Shown: positions 1 to 9,421, counted from the stretch's first letter. The stretch is 64,000 bases of DNA from Streptacidiphilus sp. ASG 303 (GCF_020991365.1 NZ_JAJLRA010000003.1:248001-312000), one strand, 5' to 3'. Numbers and translations are program-made. Notes: generated by a model from the sequence alone, not told the origin.

Positions 1-2
1 GC

Positions 3-416
3 ATCAAGGCGGGTTCGAGCGGCCTCGGCGAGATCCTGGTCCGCAACAAGTGCCGGGCCGTGTACCGGGCGACGTACATCACCAGGGACATCGCGGTGAC
101 CGTCGGCATCGTCGAGTTCGACACCCCCGAGCAGGCCCAGGCCGTCGCGAAGAAGCAGACCGGCAACATCTACTCGCTGTACCGGACCATCCGCCCGTTC
201 TGCCGCGACGTGAAGTGCGTGCTCACCTACGGGTCGGCGGGCCGGTACGCCTACCTCACCACGGGCGGCTACCGGAGCGGGAAGCCGGCGACCCAGAAGG
301 ACAAGGCCGTCGGGCGCGCCTCGGCGGACATCGCCCAGCTGGCCCGCTTCACGCTGCTCCAGCGCGGCCGGCTGACCGCCGCGCAGCGCACGGTCACCGT
401 CGCCCCGACGGGCTGA
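3..416 (+). CDS. C-terminal part of an unknown protein, cut by the left edge
   Basis: An open frame enters from the left edge and ends with TGA before a GC-rich spacer. About 137 residues are visible; the first in-window GTG at 60 is probably internal, because the frame is open upstream to base 3 with sensible codons. The fragment has a Cys pair (FCRDVKC), several Tyr-rich strands and a basic C-terminus; no membrane segment or catalytic motif that I recognise. It faces truA tail to tail. Codon use has the high GC3 of its neighbours, which supports a real gene. Function unknown; the missing N-terminus may hold the diagnostic domain. Confidence 0.6.
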   Translation: MKAGSSGLGEILVRNKCRAVYRATYITRDIAVTVGIVEFDTPEQAQAVAKKQTGNIYSLYRTIRPFCRDVKCVLTYGSAGRYAYLTTGGYRSGKPATQKDKAVGRASADIAQLARFTLLQRGRLTAAQRTVTVAPTG

Positions 417-464
417 CCGCCGCCGGCCCGCCGCGGCGGGCCGGCCGGCACCCCCGCGGGGGGC

Positions 465-1412
465 TCAGAGCCGCGGGGCGGGCCCGGCGGGGGCCGCGCC
501 CGGCAGGGTGCGCATCCGGCGGGCGGTGCGGTTGCGCTCCATCAGCAGGCCGTCGGCCGGGTAGCCGACCTCCTCCAGGGTCAGGCCGTGCGGCCGGACC
601 ACGTTGACCGCGGAGTTGCGCACCCGCCCGGCCAGCACCTCGCCGGGGAAGCCGACCGGCCGCCGCCCGTCGCCGACCAGCAGCATCGCGCCGACCAGGG
701 CGCGGACCATGTTGTGGCAGAAGGCGTCCGCGCGGACGGTGGCGACCACGAGGCCGGTGGCCGCGGGCCCCGCCGGGCCGGTGGCCGGCGAGGCGTGGGG
801 GTCGGCGGGCGTGCGCTCCCAGCCCAGCTCCAGCAGGGTGCGCACCGTGGTGGCGCCCTCCCGCTTCTTGCAGTACGCGGCGAAGTCGTGCTCGCCCAGC
901 AGCAGGGCGGCGGCCTCGTTCATGGCGTCGACGTCCAGCGGGCGGTCGTGCCACAGGACGTGCCCGCGCCGCAGCGGGTCGACCCCGCCCGGGTGGTCGG
1001 CGACCCGGTAGGCGTACCGGCGCCAGACCGCGGCGAAGCGGGCGTCGAAGCCGTGCGGCGCCTCGGTGAGGGACCAGACCCGGACGTCCGCGGGCAGCCG
1101 CCCGGCGAGCCGGCGGCGCAGCTTCTCCCGGTGCGCCTCCCACAGCTCCGCCGGGAGGTCGACGTGGGCCACCTGCCCGCGTGCGTGCACCCCGGCGTCG
1201 GTGCGGCCGGCGACCGTGAGCTCCACCGGCAGGCCGGTGCGGAGCACCGTGCGCAGGGCGTCCTCGACCTCGCCCTGCACGGTCCGCCGGCCGGGCTGCC
1301 GGGCCCAGCCGGAGAAGTCCGTCCCGTCGTACGCGAGGTCCAGCCGGACCCGGACGGCGCCGTCGGCCGGCCCGTCCGGCACGGCGGGCGTCTCGGCGCA
1401 CTCGTTCACCAC
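465..1412 (-). CDS. truA: tRNA pseudouridine(38-40) synthase TruA
   Basis: TruA isomerises uridines 38, 39 and 40 of the tRNA anticodon arm to pseudouridine in the cytoplasm. The N-terminal motif [10 protein letters not shown] (about residues 27-36) and the catalytic loop [13 protein letters not shown] with the nucleophile near Asp72 are clear. Counting from the first of two adjacent GTG codons (1412 or 1409) gives about 315 residues. I chose 1412 because an AGGGAG box lies 9 bases upstream; 1409 is possible. It is the last gene of the alpha-operon run, as in other actinomycetes, but a strong hairpin separates it from rplQ, so part of its expression may come from its own promoter. Confidence 0.95.
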   Translation of the reverse strand: MVNECAETPAVPDGPADGAVRVRLDLAYDGTDFSGWARQPGRRTVQGEVEDALRTVLRTGLPVELTVAGRTDAGVHARGQVAHVDLPAELWEAHREKLRRRLAGRLPADVRVWSLTEAPHGFDARFAAVWRRYAYRVADHPGGVDPLRRGHVLWHDRPLDVDAMNEAAALLLGEHDFAAYCKKREGATTVRTLLELGWERTPADPHASPATGPAGPAATGLVVATVRADAFCHNMVRALVGAMLLVGDGRRPVGFPGEVLAGRVRNSAVNVVRPHGLTLEEVGYPADGLLMERNRTARRMRTLPGAAPAGPAPRL

Positions 1413-1472
1413 TGCTCGACTCTCCCTGTACGGCGGTGTACGGCGGTCGGGGCACCGGGCCCCGATACGGCG

Positions 1473-1513
1473 GGACGGGCCCGCTCCCCCGGGTGGGGGG
1501 AACGGGCCCGTCC
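1473..1513 (-). terminator. Hairpin downstream of rplQ
   Basis: An 11-bp perfect outer stem (1473-1483 with 1503-1513) continues into a C-run/G-run inner stem. It starts 22 bases after the rplQ stop and lies before truA. No T-tract follows, so it may act as a partial terminator or an RNA 3' end stabiliser. Confidence 0.6.
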
Positions 1514-1534
1514 GCTGCGAACCCTGCGAGGGGC

Positions 1535-2062
1535 TCAGGCGTCCTTGGCGTCGCCCTCGGCCTGCTCCTTGGCCGAAGCCTCGGTGGCCTGCTCGGAGGT
1601 GGCGTCCTCGGAGCCCTCGGCCTTGGCGGCCTTGGCCTCGTCGGCCTCCTTGACGGCGCGCTTGGTGGCGGCCTCGGCCTCGCCCACCGCGTTCTGCGCG
1701 ACGGTCAGCGCCTCGACCAGCTCGATCACGGCCATCGGGGCGTTGTCGCCGCGACGGGGGCCGATCTTGGTGATGCGGGTGTAACCGCCGGGGCGGTTCT
1801 CGTAGCGCGGCGCGATCTCGGTGAAGAGGGTGTGCAGCACCGACACGTCGGTGATGGTCTGGCGCACCAGGCGACGGTTGTGCAGGTCGCCCTTCTTCGC
1901 CTTGGTGATCAGCTTCTCCGCCACCGGGCGCAGGCGGCGGGCCTTGGCCTCGGTGGTGGTGATGCGGCCGTACTGGAACAGCTCGCGGGCCAGACCGGCC
2001 AGCAGCAGGCGCTCGTGCGACGGACCGCCGCCGAGGCGGGCTCCCTTGGTGGGACGCGGCAT
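1535..2062 (-). CDS. rplQ: 50S ribosomal protein L17
   Basis: L17 sits near the peptide exit tunnel on the large subunit. The first 120 residues are the conserved core, starting [18 protein letters not shown]. The last 45 or so residues are a low-complexity acidic Ala/Glu/Lys tail, an extension common in actinobacterial L17 and absent from E. coli. Start: ATG at 2062, ten bases after a GAGGAG box, 175 residues; an upstream in-frame ATG would only add MRRSIP and lacks family support. It follows rpoA with a 146-base gap that carries two hairpins. Confidence 0.95.
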   Translation of the reverse strand: MPRPTKGARLGGGPSHERLLLAGLARELFQYGRITTTEAKARRLRPVAEKLITKAKKGDLHNRRLVRQTITDVSVLHTLFTEIAPRYENRPGGYTRITKIGPRRGDNAPMAVIELVEALTVAQNAVGEAEAATKRAVKEADEAKAAKAEGSEDATSEQATEASAKEQAEGDAKDA

Positions 2063-2116
2063 GGGGATCGATCTCCTCATATCTCCTGCTCCGGCCGTAC
2101 CAGGTACCGGAGAGGG

Positions 2117-2180
2117 CCTGCGGGCACGGTGCCCGCAGGACTTGGCTCAGGGGTGCCGGGCGGCGCGGACGCCGCCCGGC
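2117..2180 (-). terminator. Two hairpins between rpoA and rplQ
   Basis: Transcribed right to left: a 10-bp perfect stem (2155-2164 with 2171-2180, 6-base loop), then a 9-bp stem (2117-2125 with 2131-2139). Neither has a T-tract. They may attenuate rplQ or define an RNA processing point inside the operon. Confidence 0.5.
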
Positions 2181-2208
2181 GGGGTGGTGCTGCGTACGGA
2201 GCCGGGGC

Positions 2209-3231
2209 TCAGTACTGCTCGGTCTCCGCGTAGCCGGAGTCGTCGAGGTCGTCGGCGCCGAACGCGTCGGCGGCGGCGGTCGGGTCGAACCCGGGCGGGC
2301 TGTCCTTGAGGGCCAGGCCCATGCCGGCCAGCTTCGCCTTGACCTCGTCGATCGACTTCGCACCGAAGTTGCGGATGTCGAGCAGGTCGGCCTCCGAGCG
2401 GGCGACGAGCTCACCCACGGTGTGGATGCCCTCACGCTTGAGGCAGTTGTAGGAGCGGACCGTGAGCTCCAGCTCCTCGATCGGCAGCGCCAGGTCGGCG
2501 GCCAGGGCGGCGTCCGTGGGGGACGGGCCCATGTCGATGCCCTCGGCGTCGACGTTCAGCTCGCGGGCGAGGCCGAACAGCTCGACGAGGGTCTTGCCGG
2601 CCGAGGCCATGGCGTCGCGGGGGCGCATGGCGGGCTTGGTCTCGACGTCGACGATCAGCTTGTCGAAGTCGGTGCGCTGCTCGACACGGGTCGCCTCGAC
2701 CTTGTAGGTGACCTTCAGCACGGGGCTGTAGATCGAGTCGACCGGGATCCGGCCGATCTCCTGGCCGGACTGCTTGTTCTGCACGGCGGAGACGTAGCCG
2801 CGACCGCGCTCGACGGTCAGCTCCATCTCCAGCTTGCCCTTGCCGTTCAGGGTGGCGAGGACCAGCTCGGGGTTGTGCACCTCGACACCGGCCGGGGGCG
2901 CGATGTCGGCGGCGGTGACCACACCCGGGCCCTGCTTGCGCAGGTACATCACGACCGGCTCGTCGTGCTCCGAGGAGACGACCAGCTGCTTGATGTTGAG
3001 GATGAGGTCGGTGACGTCCTCCTTGACGCCCGGCACGGTGGTGAACTCGTGCAGGACGCCGTCGATCCGGATCGAGGTGACGGCGGCACCCGGGATCGAG
3101 GAGAGGAGCGTGCGGCGGAGCGAGTTGCCGAGGGTGTAGCCGAAGCCCGGCTCCAGCGGCTCGATCACGAACCGGGAGCGGAACTCGTCGACGACCTCTT
3201 CGGTCAACGAGGGACGCTGAGCGATCAGCAT
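2209..3231 (-). CDS. rpoA: DNA-directed RNA polymerase alpha subunit
   Basis: Alpha dimerises to nucleate RNA polymerase assembly and contacts UP elements and activators. The N-terminal domain (about 1-230) has the family motif [18 protein letters not shown]. The C-terminal domain (about 255-315) carries the helix-hairpin-helix region [17 protein letters not shown] and [13 protein letters not shown]. The length, 340 residues, is normal for Streptomyces. The ATG at 3231 follows GGAGGA by 9 bases; the longer frame adds a non-conserved decapeptide and was rejected. It sits between rpsK and rplQ, as in the alpha operon of most bacteria. Confidence 0.98.
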   Translation of the reverse strand: MLIAQRPSLTEEVVDEFRSRFVIEPLEPGFGYTLGNSLRRTLLSSIPGAAVTSIRIDGVLHEFTTVPGVKEDVTDLILNIKQLVVSSEHDEPVVMYLRKQGPGVVTAADIAPPAGVEVHNPELVLATLNGKGKLEMELTVERGRGYVSAVQNKQSGQEIGRIPVDSIYSPVLKVTYKVEATRVEQRTDFDKLIVDVETKPAMRPRDAMASAGKTLVELFGLARELNVDAEGIDMGPSPTDAALAADLALPIEELELTVRSYNCLKREGIHTVGELVARSEADLLDIRNFGAKSIDEVKAKLAGMGLALKDSPPGFDPTAAADAFGADDLDDSGYAETEQY

Positions 3232-3289
3232 GAGAGGTGTTCCTCCAGTTGTCTTCGGCACCCGCTATTTGATGCCGATGGACTCAAGC

Positions 3290-3322
3290 GTACGGGCTCC
3301 CCCGGTGGAGGGGAGCCCGTAC
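3290..3322 (-). terminator. Hairpin between rpsK and rpoA
   Basis: A perfect 13-bp inverted repeat (3290-3302 with 3310-3322, 7-base loop) starting 32 bases after the rpsK stop. The position would allow partial termination that lowers or separates rpoA expression from the upstream ribosomal genes. No T-tract is seen. Confidence 0.55.
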
Positions 3323-3354
3323 GGGGTCGAGCGGACCCCGGTCCGACCGAAAGG

Positions 3355-3762
3355 TCAGACGCGGCGGCGCTTCGGCGGGCGGCAGCCGTTGTGCGGGGTC
3401 GGGGTGACGTCCTGGATCGAGCCGACCTCGAGGCCGGTGGCCTGGAGGGAGCGGATCGCGGTCTCACGGCCGGAGCCGGGGCCCTTGACGAAGACGTCGA
3501 CCTTGCGCATGCCGTGCTCCTGGGCGCGGCGGGCGGCGGCCTCGGCCGCCATCTGCGCGGCGAACGGCGTGGACTTGCGGGAGCCCTTGAAGCCGACGTG
3601 GCCGGCGGACGCCCACGAGATCACGTTGCCGGTCGGGTCGGTGATCGAGACGATCGTGTTGTTGAACGTGCTCTTGATGTGGGCGTGCCCGTGAGCGACG
3701 TTCTTCTTCTCCTTGCGGCGCACCTTCTTGGCGCCCGCAGCCTGACGGCCCTTCGGAGGCAT
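3355..3762 (-). CDS. rpsK: 30S ribosomal protein S11
   Basis: S11 lies on the small-subunit platform and helps shape the E site and mRNA exit. The whole 135-residue product matches the family: a basic N-terminus ([20 protein letters not shown]), the central [12 protein letters not shown] segment, and the C-terminal [16 protein letters not shown] signature. The ATG at 3762 gives the usual actinobacterial length. It is in the alpha operon between rpsM (74-base gap) and rpoA. Confidence 0.98.
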   Translation of the reverse strand: MPPKGRQAAGAKKVRRKEKKNVAHGHAHIKSTFNNTIVSITDPTGNVISWASAGHVGFKGSRKSTPFAAQMAAEAAARRAQEHGMRKVDVFVKGPGSGRETAIRSLQATGLEVGSIQDVTPTPHNGCRPPKRRRV

Positions 3763-3836
3763 AAGTCTGAATCTCCTGATGAGGTGGTCGGTCCGCTACC
3801 AGCGGGCCGGATGGGAAGTCCGGTTCTGGGAGCGGA

Positions 3837-4217
3837 CTACTTCTTGCCCGGCTTCTTCTTGCCGGCGATGGCGCGACGCGGGCCCTTGCGGGTACGGGCG
3901 TTGGTGTGGGTGCGCTGACCGTGGACCGGGAGGCCGCGGCGGTGGCGCAGACCCTCGTAGCAGCCGATCTCGACCTTGCGGCGGATGTCGGCCTGGACCT
4001 CGCGGCGGAGGTCGCCCTCGATCTTGTAGTTGGCCTCGATCCAGTCGCGGAGCTTGACCAGGTCGTCCTCGGCGATGTCACGGACGCGGACGTCCGGGTT
4101 CACGCCGGTCTCGGCCAGCGTCTGCTGGGCACGGGTGCGGCCGATGCCGAAAATGTAGGTGAGGGCGATCTCGATCCGCTTCTCGCGGGGGAGGTCGACG
4201 CCGACAAGGCGTGCCAT
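3837..4217 (-). CDS. rpsM: 30S ribosomal protein S13
   Basis: S13 is in the head of the small subunit and forms bridges to the large subunit and P-site tRNA. The 126-residue product starts [21 protein letters not shown], has the [10 protein letters not shown] helix-turn region and the signature [22 protein letters not shown], and ends in a Lys-rich tail that reaches towards tRNA. First gene after rpmJ; the 164-base gap between them carries two hairpins. Confidence 0.98.
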   Translation of the reverse strand: MARLVGVDLPREKRIEIALTYIFGIGRTRAQQTLAETGVNPDVRVRDIAEDDLVKLRDWIEANYKIEGDLRREVQADIRRKVEIGCYEGLRHRRGLPVHGQRTHTNARTRKGPRRAIAGKKKPGKK

Positions 4218-4262
4218 GGAGTGGCTCCTGTGGTTCTTCGGAGGTTTGGCGCGGTGCCGCCT

Positions 4263-4299
4263 CTCCCGCTGCTGCGGGAGGCCCCGGCCTCCGCCGGGG
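4263..4299 (-). terminator. Tandem hairpins between rpmJ and rpsM
   Basis: Two adjacent perfect 7-bp stems with 4-base loops (4263-4269/4274-4280 and 4282-4288/4293-4299). They lie inside an operon with no T-tract, so attenuation or mRNA processing is more likely than full termination. Confidence 0.4.
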
Positions 4300-4381
4300 G
4301 TGGCGCCCCCGGGAGGGGACGGGCACCGCGTGGGAAATTCGCGTCGCGCGAAGAGTTACGGCAGGTGCAGAAGGGGGATGA

Positions 4382-4495
4382 TCAGCCCTGGCGCTGCTTG
4401 TGGCGCAGGTTCTCGCAGATCACCATGACCCGGCCGTGGCGGCGGATCACCTTGCACTTGTCGCAGATCTTCTTGACGCTCGGCTTGACCTTCAT
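4382..4495 (-). CDS. rpmJ: 50S ribosomal protein L36 (zinc-binding form)
   Basis: A 37-residue gene starting [19 protein letters not shown] and ending RHKQRQG, found by eye because of its size. Cys11, Cys14, Cys27 and His32 form the zinc ribbon of the C+ type of L36, which packs against 23S rRNA in the large subunit. Streptomycetes often carry a zinc-free second copy elsewhere under Zur control; only the zinc form is in this window. The ATG is at 4495. It lies between infA and rpsM, the standard place. Confidence 0.96.
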   Translation of the reverse strand: MKVKPSVKKICDKCKVIRRHGRVMVICENLRHKQRQG

Positions 4496-4582
4496 GGGAT
4501 TCAGGTTCTCCGGGTCGTGCGCCACGAGAGGGCCGCACCCCCTCGAGGGCGCGGCCGTCACGGCGCGAGATCTGTCTGGGTC

Positions 4583-4804
4583 CTACTTGTAGCGGTAGAC
4601 GATGCGCCCGCGGGTGAGGTCGTACGGGCTGAGCTCGACGACGACGCGGTCGTCCGGGAGGATGCGGATGTAGTGCATCCGCATCTTGCCGCTGATGTGC
4701 GCGAGGACCTTGTGCCCGTTCTGGAGCTCCACCTTGAACATCGCGTTCGGCAGAGACTCGATGACGGTGCCCTCGATCTCGATGGCCCCTTGCTTCTTGG
4801 GCAT
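4583..4804 (-). CDS. infA: Translation initiation factor IF-1
   Basis: IF-1 binds the A site of the 30S subunit during initiation. The 73-residue product is a single S1/OB fold: [20 protein letters not shown], then [20 protein letters not shown] and the C-terminal GRIVYRYK. Length and sequence are typical for actinobacteria. It is the first gene of the group infA-rpmJ-rpsM-rpsK-rpoA-rplQ. A -10-like TAGACT (4895-4900, minus strand) about 90 bases upstream could start this group, since a terminator separates it from map. Confidence 0.97.
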   Translation of the reverse strand: MPKKQGAIEIEGTVIESLPNAMFKVELQNGHKVLAHISGKMRMHYIRILPDDRVVVELSPYDLTRGRIVYRYK

Positions 4805-4894
4805 AAGGTTCGCTGATCGCCTTCCGGGCTCGACTACCGTGATCGTCTCATCCCGGGCACGGCCGTGCCGAAGCCAGGAATGAGCCGACGCGTC

Positions 4895-4900
4895 AGTCTA
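4895..4900 (-). promoter_or_regulatory. Possible -10 element for infA
   Basis: TAGACT on the minus strand, downstream of the map terminator and about 90 bases before infA. No good -35 is seen at 16-18 bases (only a weak TTCGCG at 18), so this is tentative. Confidence 0.3.
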
Positions 4901-4924
4901 CTTCAGGGGGCAACCAAACGCGAA

Positions 4925-4954
4925 ACCGGCCCGGACCGGCGGGTCCGGGCCGGT
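4925..4954 (-). terminator. Rho-independent-type terminator after map
   Basis: A perfect 13-bp stem (4925-4937 with 4942-4954, 4-base loop), 17 bases after the map stop. On the minus strand it is followed by a T-rich run (TTTCGCGTTTGG), which makes this one of the better intrinsic terminators in the window. Confidence 0.75.
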
Positions 4955-4971
4955 CGGGGCCGGCGGGAGGC

Positions 4972-5805
4972 TCAGCCCAGCGGGTCGGGGGCGGCGGTGA
5001 CGCCCAGCGCGGCGAGCTCCGCCCGGCCGCCGTCGAAGGCGGTGAGCACGAGCGGGCCCTGCTCGGTGAGCGCGACCGAGTGCTCCCAGTGCGCGGCCCA
5101 GGTGCCGTCGTTGGTCTTGACCGTCCAGTCGTCCTCGAGGACGTGGGTGTGCGGGGTCCCCAGGCTCACCATCGGCTCGATGGCGATGCAGAGGCCCTCC
5201 ACCAGCTTCGGGCCCCGGCCGCGGCCGCGGTCGACGTAGTTCAGCACGTGCGGGTCCATGTGCATGGCGGTGCCGATGCCGTGGCCGCCGTAGCCCTCGA
5301 CGATGCCGTACTTGCCCTTGGGCGGCAGCGGCTGGCGGCGGATGTACGACTCGATGGCGCGGCTCACGTCCTGGAGCCGGTTGCCCTTGCGCACCGCGGC
5401 GATGCCGGCCCACATCGAGGCCTCGGTGACGCGGCTCAGCTCGTGGAGCTCCTCGCCGTGGCCGTCGCCGACGAGCACGGTGATCGCGGCGTCGCCGTGC
5501 CAGCCGTCGACGATCGCGCCGCAGTCGATGGAGATGACGTCGCCGGACCGCAGCTCCAGGTCGCCCGGGATGCCGTGGACGACCACGTCGTTCACCGAGG
5601 AGCAGATGGTGCCGGTGAAGCCGTGGTAGCCGAGGAAGTTGGAGGTGGCGCCGTGGTCGGCGATCACCTTCGCCGCGACGGCGTCGAGCTCCTTCGTGGT
5701 GACGCCGGGGACGGCCGCCTCGCGGCACGCCTTCAGCGCCTCGGCGACGACCAGCCCGGCCTCACGCATCTTCGCGATCTGCTCGGGGGTCTTGATCTCT
5801 ACCAT
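4972..5805 (-). CDS. map: Type I methionine aminopeptidase
   Basis: Removes the initiator Met from nascent proteins with small second residues, a cytosolic two-metal hydrolase. The metal ligands are visible: Asp94 (ISIDCGA), Asp105 (WHGDAA), His175 (GGHGIG), Glu210 (AIEPM) and Glu241 (WEHS), with the substrate-site His77 (VVHGIP). The length, 277 residues, is normal for a type I enzyme without an N-terminal extension. The ATG at 5805 gives MVEIKTPEQI and has GGAAGG upstream. It follows adk, but a strong hairpin lies between them, so it probably has its own promoter; a TACCGT hexamer at 5879-5884 (minus strand) is a candidate -10. Confidence 0.97.
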   Translation of the reverse strand: MVEIKTPEQIAKMREAGLVVAEALKACREAAVPGVTTKELDAVAAKVIADHGATSNFLGYHGFTGTICSSVNDVVVHGIPGDLELRSGDVISIDCGAIVDGWHGDAAITVLVGDGHGEELHELSRVTEASMWAGIAAVRKGNRLQDVSRAIESYIRRQPLPPKGKYGIVEGYGGHGIGTAMHMDPHVLNYVDRGRGRGPKLVEGLCIAIEPMVSLGTPHTHVLEDDWTVKTNDGTWAAHWEHSVALTEQGPLVLTAFDGGRAELAALGVTAAPDPLG

Positions 5806-5910
5806 GCGGTCTCGCCTTCCCAGCACCACTGCGTGTTCTCCATGCCCTGGCCGGTCGGGCGGTCCGCCCGGCCCCTCCACGGTACGGCCTCGCCGCACCC
5901 GGGAAGCACA

Positions 5911-5948
5911 CCGGGCCGCGGCACCGCCCTGCGGCGGCCGCGGCCCGG
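5911..5948 (-). terminator. Hairpin after adk
   Basis: An 11-bp perfect outer stem (5911-5921 with 5938-5948) plus a 5-bp inner stem with loop CTGC, starting 15 bases after the adk stop. It likely ends the secY-adk transcript. Confidence 0.6.
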
Positions 5949-5963
5949 TCGTGCGTGCGTGCG

Positions 5964-6611
5964 CTACCTGCGGAGCGCCTCGATGGCGCGCTCCGTGACC
6001 TCGGAGACCCGGCCCAGTGCCGGGATGGTCACCAGCAGGCCCTGGTCCGCGTAGTAGCCGATGATCGGCTCGGTCTTGCTGTGGTACTCCTCGAGGCGGA
6101 CCCGGACGGCCTCCTCGGTGTCGTCCGTGCGCTGGTACAGCTCGCCGCCGCACTCGTCGCAGACGCCGTCCTGCGCCGGCGGGTTGTAGTCCACGTGGAA
6201 GACGTGGCTGCCGTTGTTGCGGCACAGCCGTCGGCCGGCGATGCGCTTGACGACCTCCTCCTCGGGGACCTCGAGGTCGAGCACGCCGTCCAGCGCTATC
6301 CCGGCGTCGGCCAGGATCTCGTCGAGCGCCTTGGCCTGGCCGAGGTTCCGCGGGAAGCCGTCCAGCAGGAAGCCCTTGGCGGCGTCCGGCTGGGTCATGC
6401 GGTCCTTGGCCATGCCGATGGTGATCTCGTCCGGCACCAGCTTGCCCGCGTCCATGTACGCCTTCGCCTCGAGCCCCAGCGGGGTGCCCTGGCTGATGTT
6501 GGCGCGGAACAGGTCGCCGGTGGAGATGTGCGGGATCGAGAGGGTCTTGGCCAGGAGATGGGCCTGGGTCCCCTTCCCGGCCCCGGGCGGTCCGACGAGG
6601 ACGATTCGCAT
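5964..6611 (-). CDS. adk: Adenylate kinase
   Basis: Interconverts ATP + AMP and 2 ADP, keeping adenylate balance. Residues 7-15 are the P-loop (GPPGAGKGT); the AMP site has STGDLFR, and the core has DGFPRN. This is the long form (215 residues) with a LID domain. The LID keeps Cys130, Cys151 and Cys154, but the expected second Cys (133) is Asn, with His136 nearby that might take its place. The ATG at 6611 shares one base with the secY stop (TGATG), which suggests translational coupling, as in many Gram-positive spc operons. Confidence 0.97.
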   Translation of the reverse strand: MRIVLVGPPGAGKGTQAHLLAKTLSIPHISTGDLFRANISQGTPLGLEAKAYMDAGKLVPDEITIGMAKDRMTQPDAAKGFLLDGFPRNLGQAKALDEILADAGIALDGVLDLEVPEEEVVKRIAGRRLCRNNGSHVFHVDYNPPAQDGVCDECGGELYQRTDDTEEAVRVRLEEYHSKTEPIIGYYADQGLLVTIPALGRVSEVTERAIEALRR

Positions 6612-7924
6612 CAGCGGAGGAACCCTTCGTAGTTGCGCTGCTGGAGCTGGCTCTCGATCTGCTTGACAGTTTCGAGGCCGACACCCACGACGATGAGGAT
6701 GCTGGTGCCGCCGAACGGGAAGTTCTGGTTGGCCTTGAACGCCACCAGGGCGATCATCGGGATCAGCGCGATGATGCCCAGATAGAGGGAACCGGGCCAG
6801 GTGATCCTGGTGAGGACGTAGTTCAGGTACTCCGCGGTGGGGCGGCCTGCCCGGATGCCCGGGATGAAACCACCATACTTCTTCATGTTGTCGGCGACTT
6901 CCTCGGGGTTGAAGGAGATCGCGACGTAGAAGAAGGCGAAGAAGACGATCAGCACGAAGTAGACGACCATGTAGATCGGGTGGTCGCCGCGGGTGAAGTT
7001 GTCCTTGATCCAGACCGCCCACCCGGCGGTGCTCCCGGTCAGCTGGGCCGCCAGCGACGGGATGTAGAGCAGCGACGAGGCGAAGATGACCGGGATGACG
7101 CCGGCCTGGTTCACCTTGAGGGGGATGTAGGTCGAGGTGCCGCCGAAGGCGCGGCGCCCGATCATGCGCTTGGCGTACTGGACCGGGATCCGGCGCTGGG
7201 CCTGCTCGACGAAGATGACGAGCGCGACCACGACCAGGCCGATGGCGATGACGCTGAGGAACTCCACCCAGCCGCCGCCGATCTTGCCCTGGAGCTTGAT
7301 CGCCCACAGGGAGGTCGGGAAGCCGGCCGCGATCGAGGTGAAGATCAGGATCGACATGCCGTTGCCGATGCCGCGGTCGGTGATGAGCTCGCCGAGCCAC
7401 ATGATCACGGTGGTGCCGGCGGTCATGGTGATGACCATGGTGGCGATCCGGAAGACGCCGGTGTCCGGCACGATCTGGTTGCCCACCGAGCAGCCGCTGA
7501 AGAGCGCGCCGCTGGAGGCCGTCGCCACGATGCCGGTGCCCTGGAGCACGGCGAGGGCGATGGTGAGGTACCGGGTGTACTGGGTGATCTTCGCCGTGCC
7601 CGCCTGGCCCTCCTTCTTCAGCGCCTCCAGCCGCGGGATCACCACGGTGAGGAGCTGGAGGATGATGCTGGCGGTGATGTACGGCATGATGCCGAGGGCG
7701 AAGATCGTCAGCTGGAGCAGCGCACCGCCGCTGAACAGGTTCACCAGGCCGAACAGGCCCTGGCTGCCCTTGCTCTCGTCGATGCACGTCTGGACGTTCT
7801 CGAAGCTGACCCCCGGCACGGGTACGTGCGCGCCCATCCGGAACAGCACCATGATGCCCAGTGTGAACAGCAGCTTCTTGCGCAGGTCGGGCGTCTTGAA
7901 CGCCCGCGCGAACGCACTGAGCAC
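6611..7924 (-). CDS. secY: Protein translocase subunit SecY
   Basis: The channel subunit of the Sec translocon in the cytoplasmic membrane; it works with SecE (encoded at 48.6 kb), SecG and SecA. The 437-residue product has about ten hydrophobic helices; TM1 is followed by the [10 protein letters not shown] segment and the plug region. Later landmarks are [16 protein letters not shown], the C-terminal loop [21 protein letters not shown], which is highly conserved, and RPTAEYL. Start: GTG at 7924. A terminator sits just upstream after rplO, and a -10/-35 pair is present, so secY-adk appears to be its own unit. Confidence 0.98.
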   Translation of the reverse strand: MLSAFARAFKTPDLRKKLLFTLGIMVLFRMGAHVPVPGVSFENVQTCIDESKGSQGLFGLVNLFSGGALLQLTIFALGIMPYITASIILQLLTVVIPRLEALKKEGQAGTAKITQYTRYLTIALAVLQGTGIVATASSGALFSGCSVGNQIVPDTGVFRIATMVITMTAGTTVIMWLGELITDRGIGNGMSILIFTSIAAGFPTSLWAIKLQGKIGGGWVEFLSVIAIGLVVVALVIFVEQAQRRIPVQYAKRMIGRRAFGGTSTYIPLKVNQAGVIPVIFASSLLYIPSLAAQLTGSTAGWAVWIKDNFTRGDHPIYMVVYFVLIVFFAFFYVAISFNPEEVADNMKKYGGFIPGIRAGRPTAEYLNYVLTRITWPGSLYLGIIALIPMIALVAFKANQNFPFGGTSILIVVGVGLETVKQIESQLQQRNYEGFLR

Positions 7925-7999
7925 GGGTGCCTCCTGCGCCTCCCGCGCGTCGTCGGCGGAAGGGTCGGTGATGAAGGGGCGTAAGGGTGGACTCCACGG

Positions 8000-8029
8000 A
8001 CTCTAACAGTGCGTGGCCACCCTGATGAA
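8000..8029 (-). promoter_or_regulatory. Candidate promoter for secY-adk
   Basis: TTCATC (8024-8029), 18-base spacer, TAGAGT (8000-8005), read on the minus strand. It lies between the rplO terminator and the secY start, with a predicted 5' UTR of about 70 bases. The -35 is a weak match. Confidence 0.4.
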
Positions 8030-8070
8030 GCGCGTGGCCCGCTCCGCGGCGGATGCCACCCGCAAATGGG

Positions 8071-8104
8071 ACGGGGCCGCCCCTCGGAGGAGGGACGGCC
8101 CCGT
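8071..8104 (-). terminator. Hairpin ending the S10/spc run after rplO
   Basis: A 9-bp outer stem (8071-8079 with 8096-8104), one mismatch, then a 5-bp inner stem (8081-8085 with 8090-8094), 23 bases after the rplO stop. Confidence 0.6.
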
Positions 8105-8127
8105 ACTCACTGCTTCCGGCCGAGGGC

Positions 8128-8580
8128 TCAGATGAGCTCGGTCACGGTACCGCCGGCGGCGGTGATCTTCTCCTTGGCGGAGCCGGAGACGGCGTCGACC
8201 GTCACCTGCAGCGCCACGGAGACCTCGCCGGTGCCGAGCACCTTGACGAGCTGGTTCTTGCGAACCGCGCCCTTCGCGACCAGGTCGGCCACGGTGACCT
8301 CGCCACCCTGCGGGTAGAGGGCCGCGAGCTTGTCCAGGTTCACGACCTGGAACTCGACCTTGAAGGGGTTCTTGAAGCCCTTCAGCTTCGGCAGGCGCAT
8401 GTGGAGGGGCATCTGGCCACCCTCGAAGCGCTGCGGAACCTGGTAGCGGGCCTTGGTGCCCTTGGTGCCACGACCGGCGGTCTTGCCCTTGGACGCCTCA
8501 CCACGACCCACGCGGGTCTTGGCGGTCTTGGCGCCCGGGGCGGGCCGCAGGTTGTGGATCTTGATCGGGTTGTCGCCCAT
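8128..8580 (-). CDS. rplO: 50S ribosomal protein L15
   Basis: L15 is a late assembly protein of the large subunit near the central protuberance. The 150-residue product has the Gly/Lys-rich N-terminal extension ([20 protein letters not shown] then [10 protein letters not shown]) and the family block [18 protein letters not shown]. The ATG at 8580 is one base after the rpmD stop. It is the last ribosomal gene of the spc part before the hairpin in front of secY. Confidence 0.97.
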   Translation of the reverse strand: MGDNPIKIHNLRPAPGAKTAKTRVGRGEASKGKTAGRGTKGTKARYQVPQRFEGGQMPLHMRLPKLKGFKNPFKVEFQVVNLDKLAALYPQGGEVTVADLVAKGAVRKNQLVKVLGTGEVSVALQVTVDAVSGSAKEKITAAGGTVTELI

Positions 8581-8581
8581 G

Positions 8582-8764
8582 TCAGTCCACCTCCTCGACC
8601 GTGACGAGGTGACGCACGGTCTGGGCCATCCCGCGGATCTCGGGACGGTCCTCCTTCACGACCACATCGTGCATGCGCTTGAGACCCAGCGAGCGCAGCG
8701 TCTCGCGGTGGTTCTGCTTGCTGCCGATGTAGGACTTGGTCTGCGTGATCTTCAGGCGAGCCAT
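8582..8764 (-). CDS. rpmD: 50S ribosomal protein L30
   Basis: A 60-residue product, [20 protein letters not shown] onwards with the family [14 protein letters not shown] core and an acidic C-terminus (VTVEEVD). L30 binds domain II of 23S rRNA. The ATG at 8764 overlaps the rpsE stop by one base (TGATG), and its own stop lies one base before rplO, so the three genes are translationally linked. Confidence 0.96.
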   Translation of the reverse strand: MARLKITQTKSYIGSKQNHRETLRSLGLKRMHDVVVKEDRPEIRGMAQTVRHLVTVEEVD

Positions 8765-9375
8765 CAGGCACTCGCCCCCGCAGCGCGCGCCCGCAGCAGT
8801 GCGGCGGGGGCGACGTCCTCGAGCGGCAGGCCGCGGCGGGCGGCGATCTCCTCGGGGCGGACGAGCCCCTTCAGAGCCTCCACCGTGGCGTGCACGATGT
8901 TGATGGCGTTGTCGGAGCCGAGCGACTTCGACAGGATGTCGTGGACGCCGGCGCACTCCAGGACGGCGCGCACCGGGCCGCCGGCGATGACGCCGGTACC
9001 GGGGGAGGCCGGCTTCAGCAGCACGACGCCCGCGGCCTTCTCACCCTGGATGGGGTGCGGGATGGTGCCCTGGATACGGGGGACCTTGAAGAAGTGCTTC
9101 TTGGCCTCCTCCACACCCTTGGCGATGGCGGCCGGCACCTCCTTGGCCTTGCCGTAGCCGACACCGACGGTGCCGTCGCCGTCGCCCACCACGACCAGCG
9201 CGGTGAAGCTGAAGCGACGACCACCCTTGACAACCTTGGCGACGCGGTTGATCGCGACGACGCGCTCGACGTAGGCGGTCTTCTCGGCGGCCTGGCCGCC
9301 GTCCCGACCGTCCCGCTTACGGTCACGCCGCTCGCCGCCACCGGCGCCGCCACCGCGGCGCTGGGGTCCAGCCAT
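8764..9375 (-). CDS. rpsE: 30S ribosomal protein S5
   Basis: S5 helps form the mRNA entry tunnel and controls decoding fidelity. The 203-residue product has a Gly/Arg-rich N-terminal extension (about 30 residues) common in actinobacteria. It is followed by the double-stranded RNA-binding domain ([19 protein letters not shown], with [12 protein letters not shown]) and the C-terminal fold ([17 protein letters not shown]). It is in the standard order rplR-rpsE-rpmD. Confidence 0.97.
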   Translation of the reverse strand: MAGPQRRGGGAGGGERRDRKRDGRDGGQAAEKTAYVERVVAINRVAKVVKGGRRFSFTALVVVGDGDGTVGVGYGKAKEVPAAIAKGVEEAKKHFFKVPRIQGTIPHPIQGEKAAGVVLLKPASPGTGVIAGGPVRAVLECAGVHDILSKSLGSDNAINIVHATVEALKGLVRPEEIAARRGLPLEDVAPAALLRARAAGASA

Positions 9376-9421
9376 TGGAATTACCTCTCTCGTTTACGTC
9401 CGCTAGCTTGCGACGAACGGC

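Noticed and set aside
465-2435. A 656-residue extension of TruA through rplQ
   Set aside because: The extra part is the wrong-frame translation of rplQ and its leader. TruA homology starts near the two GTG codons at 1409/1412.
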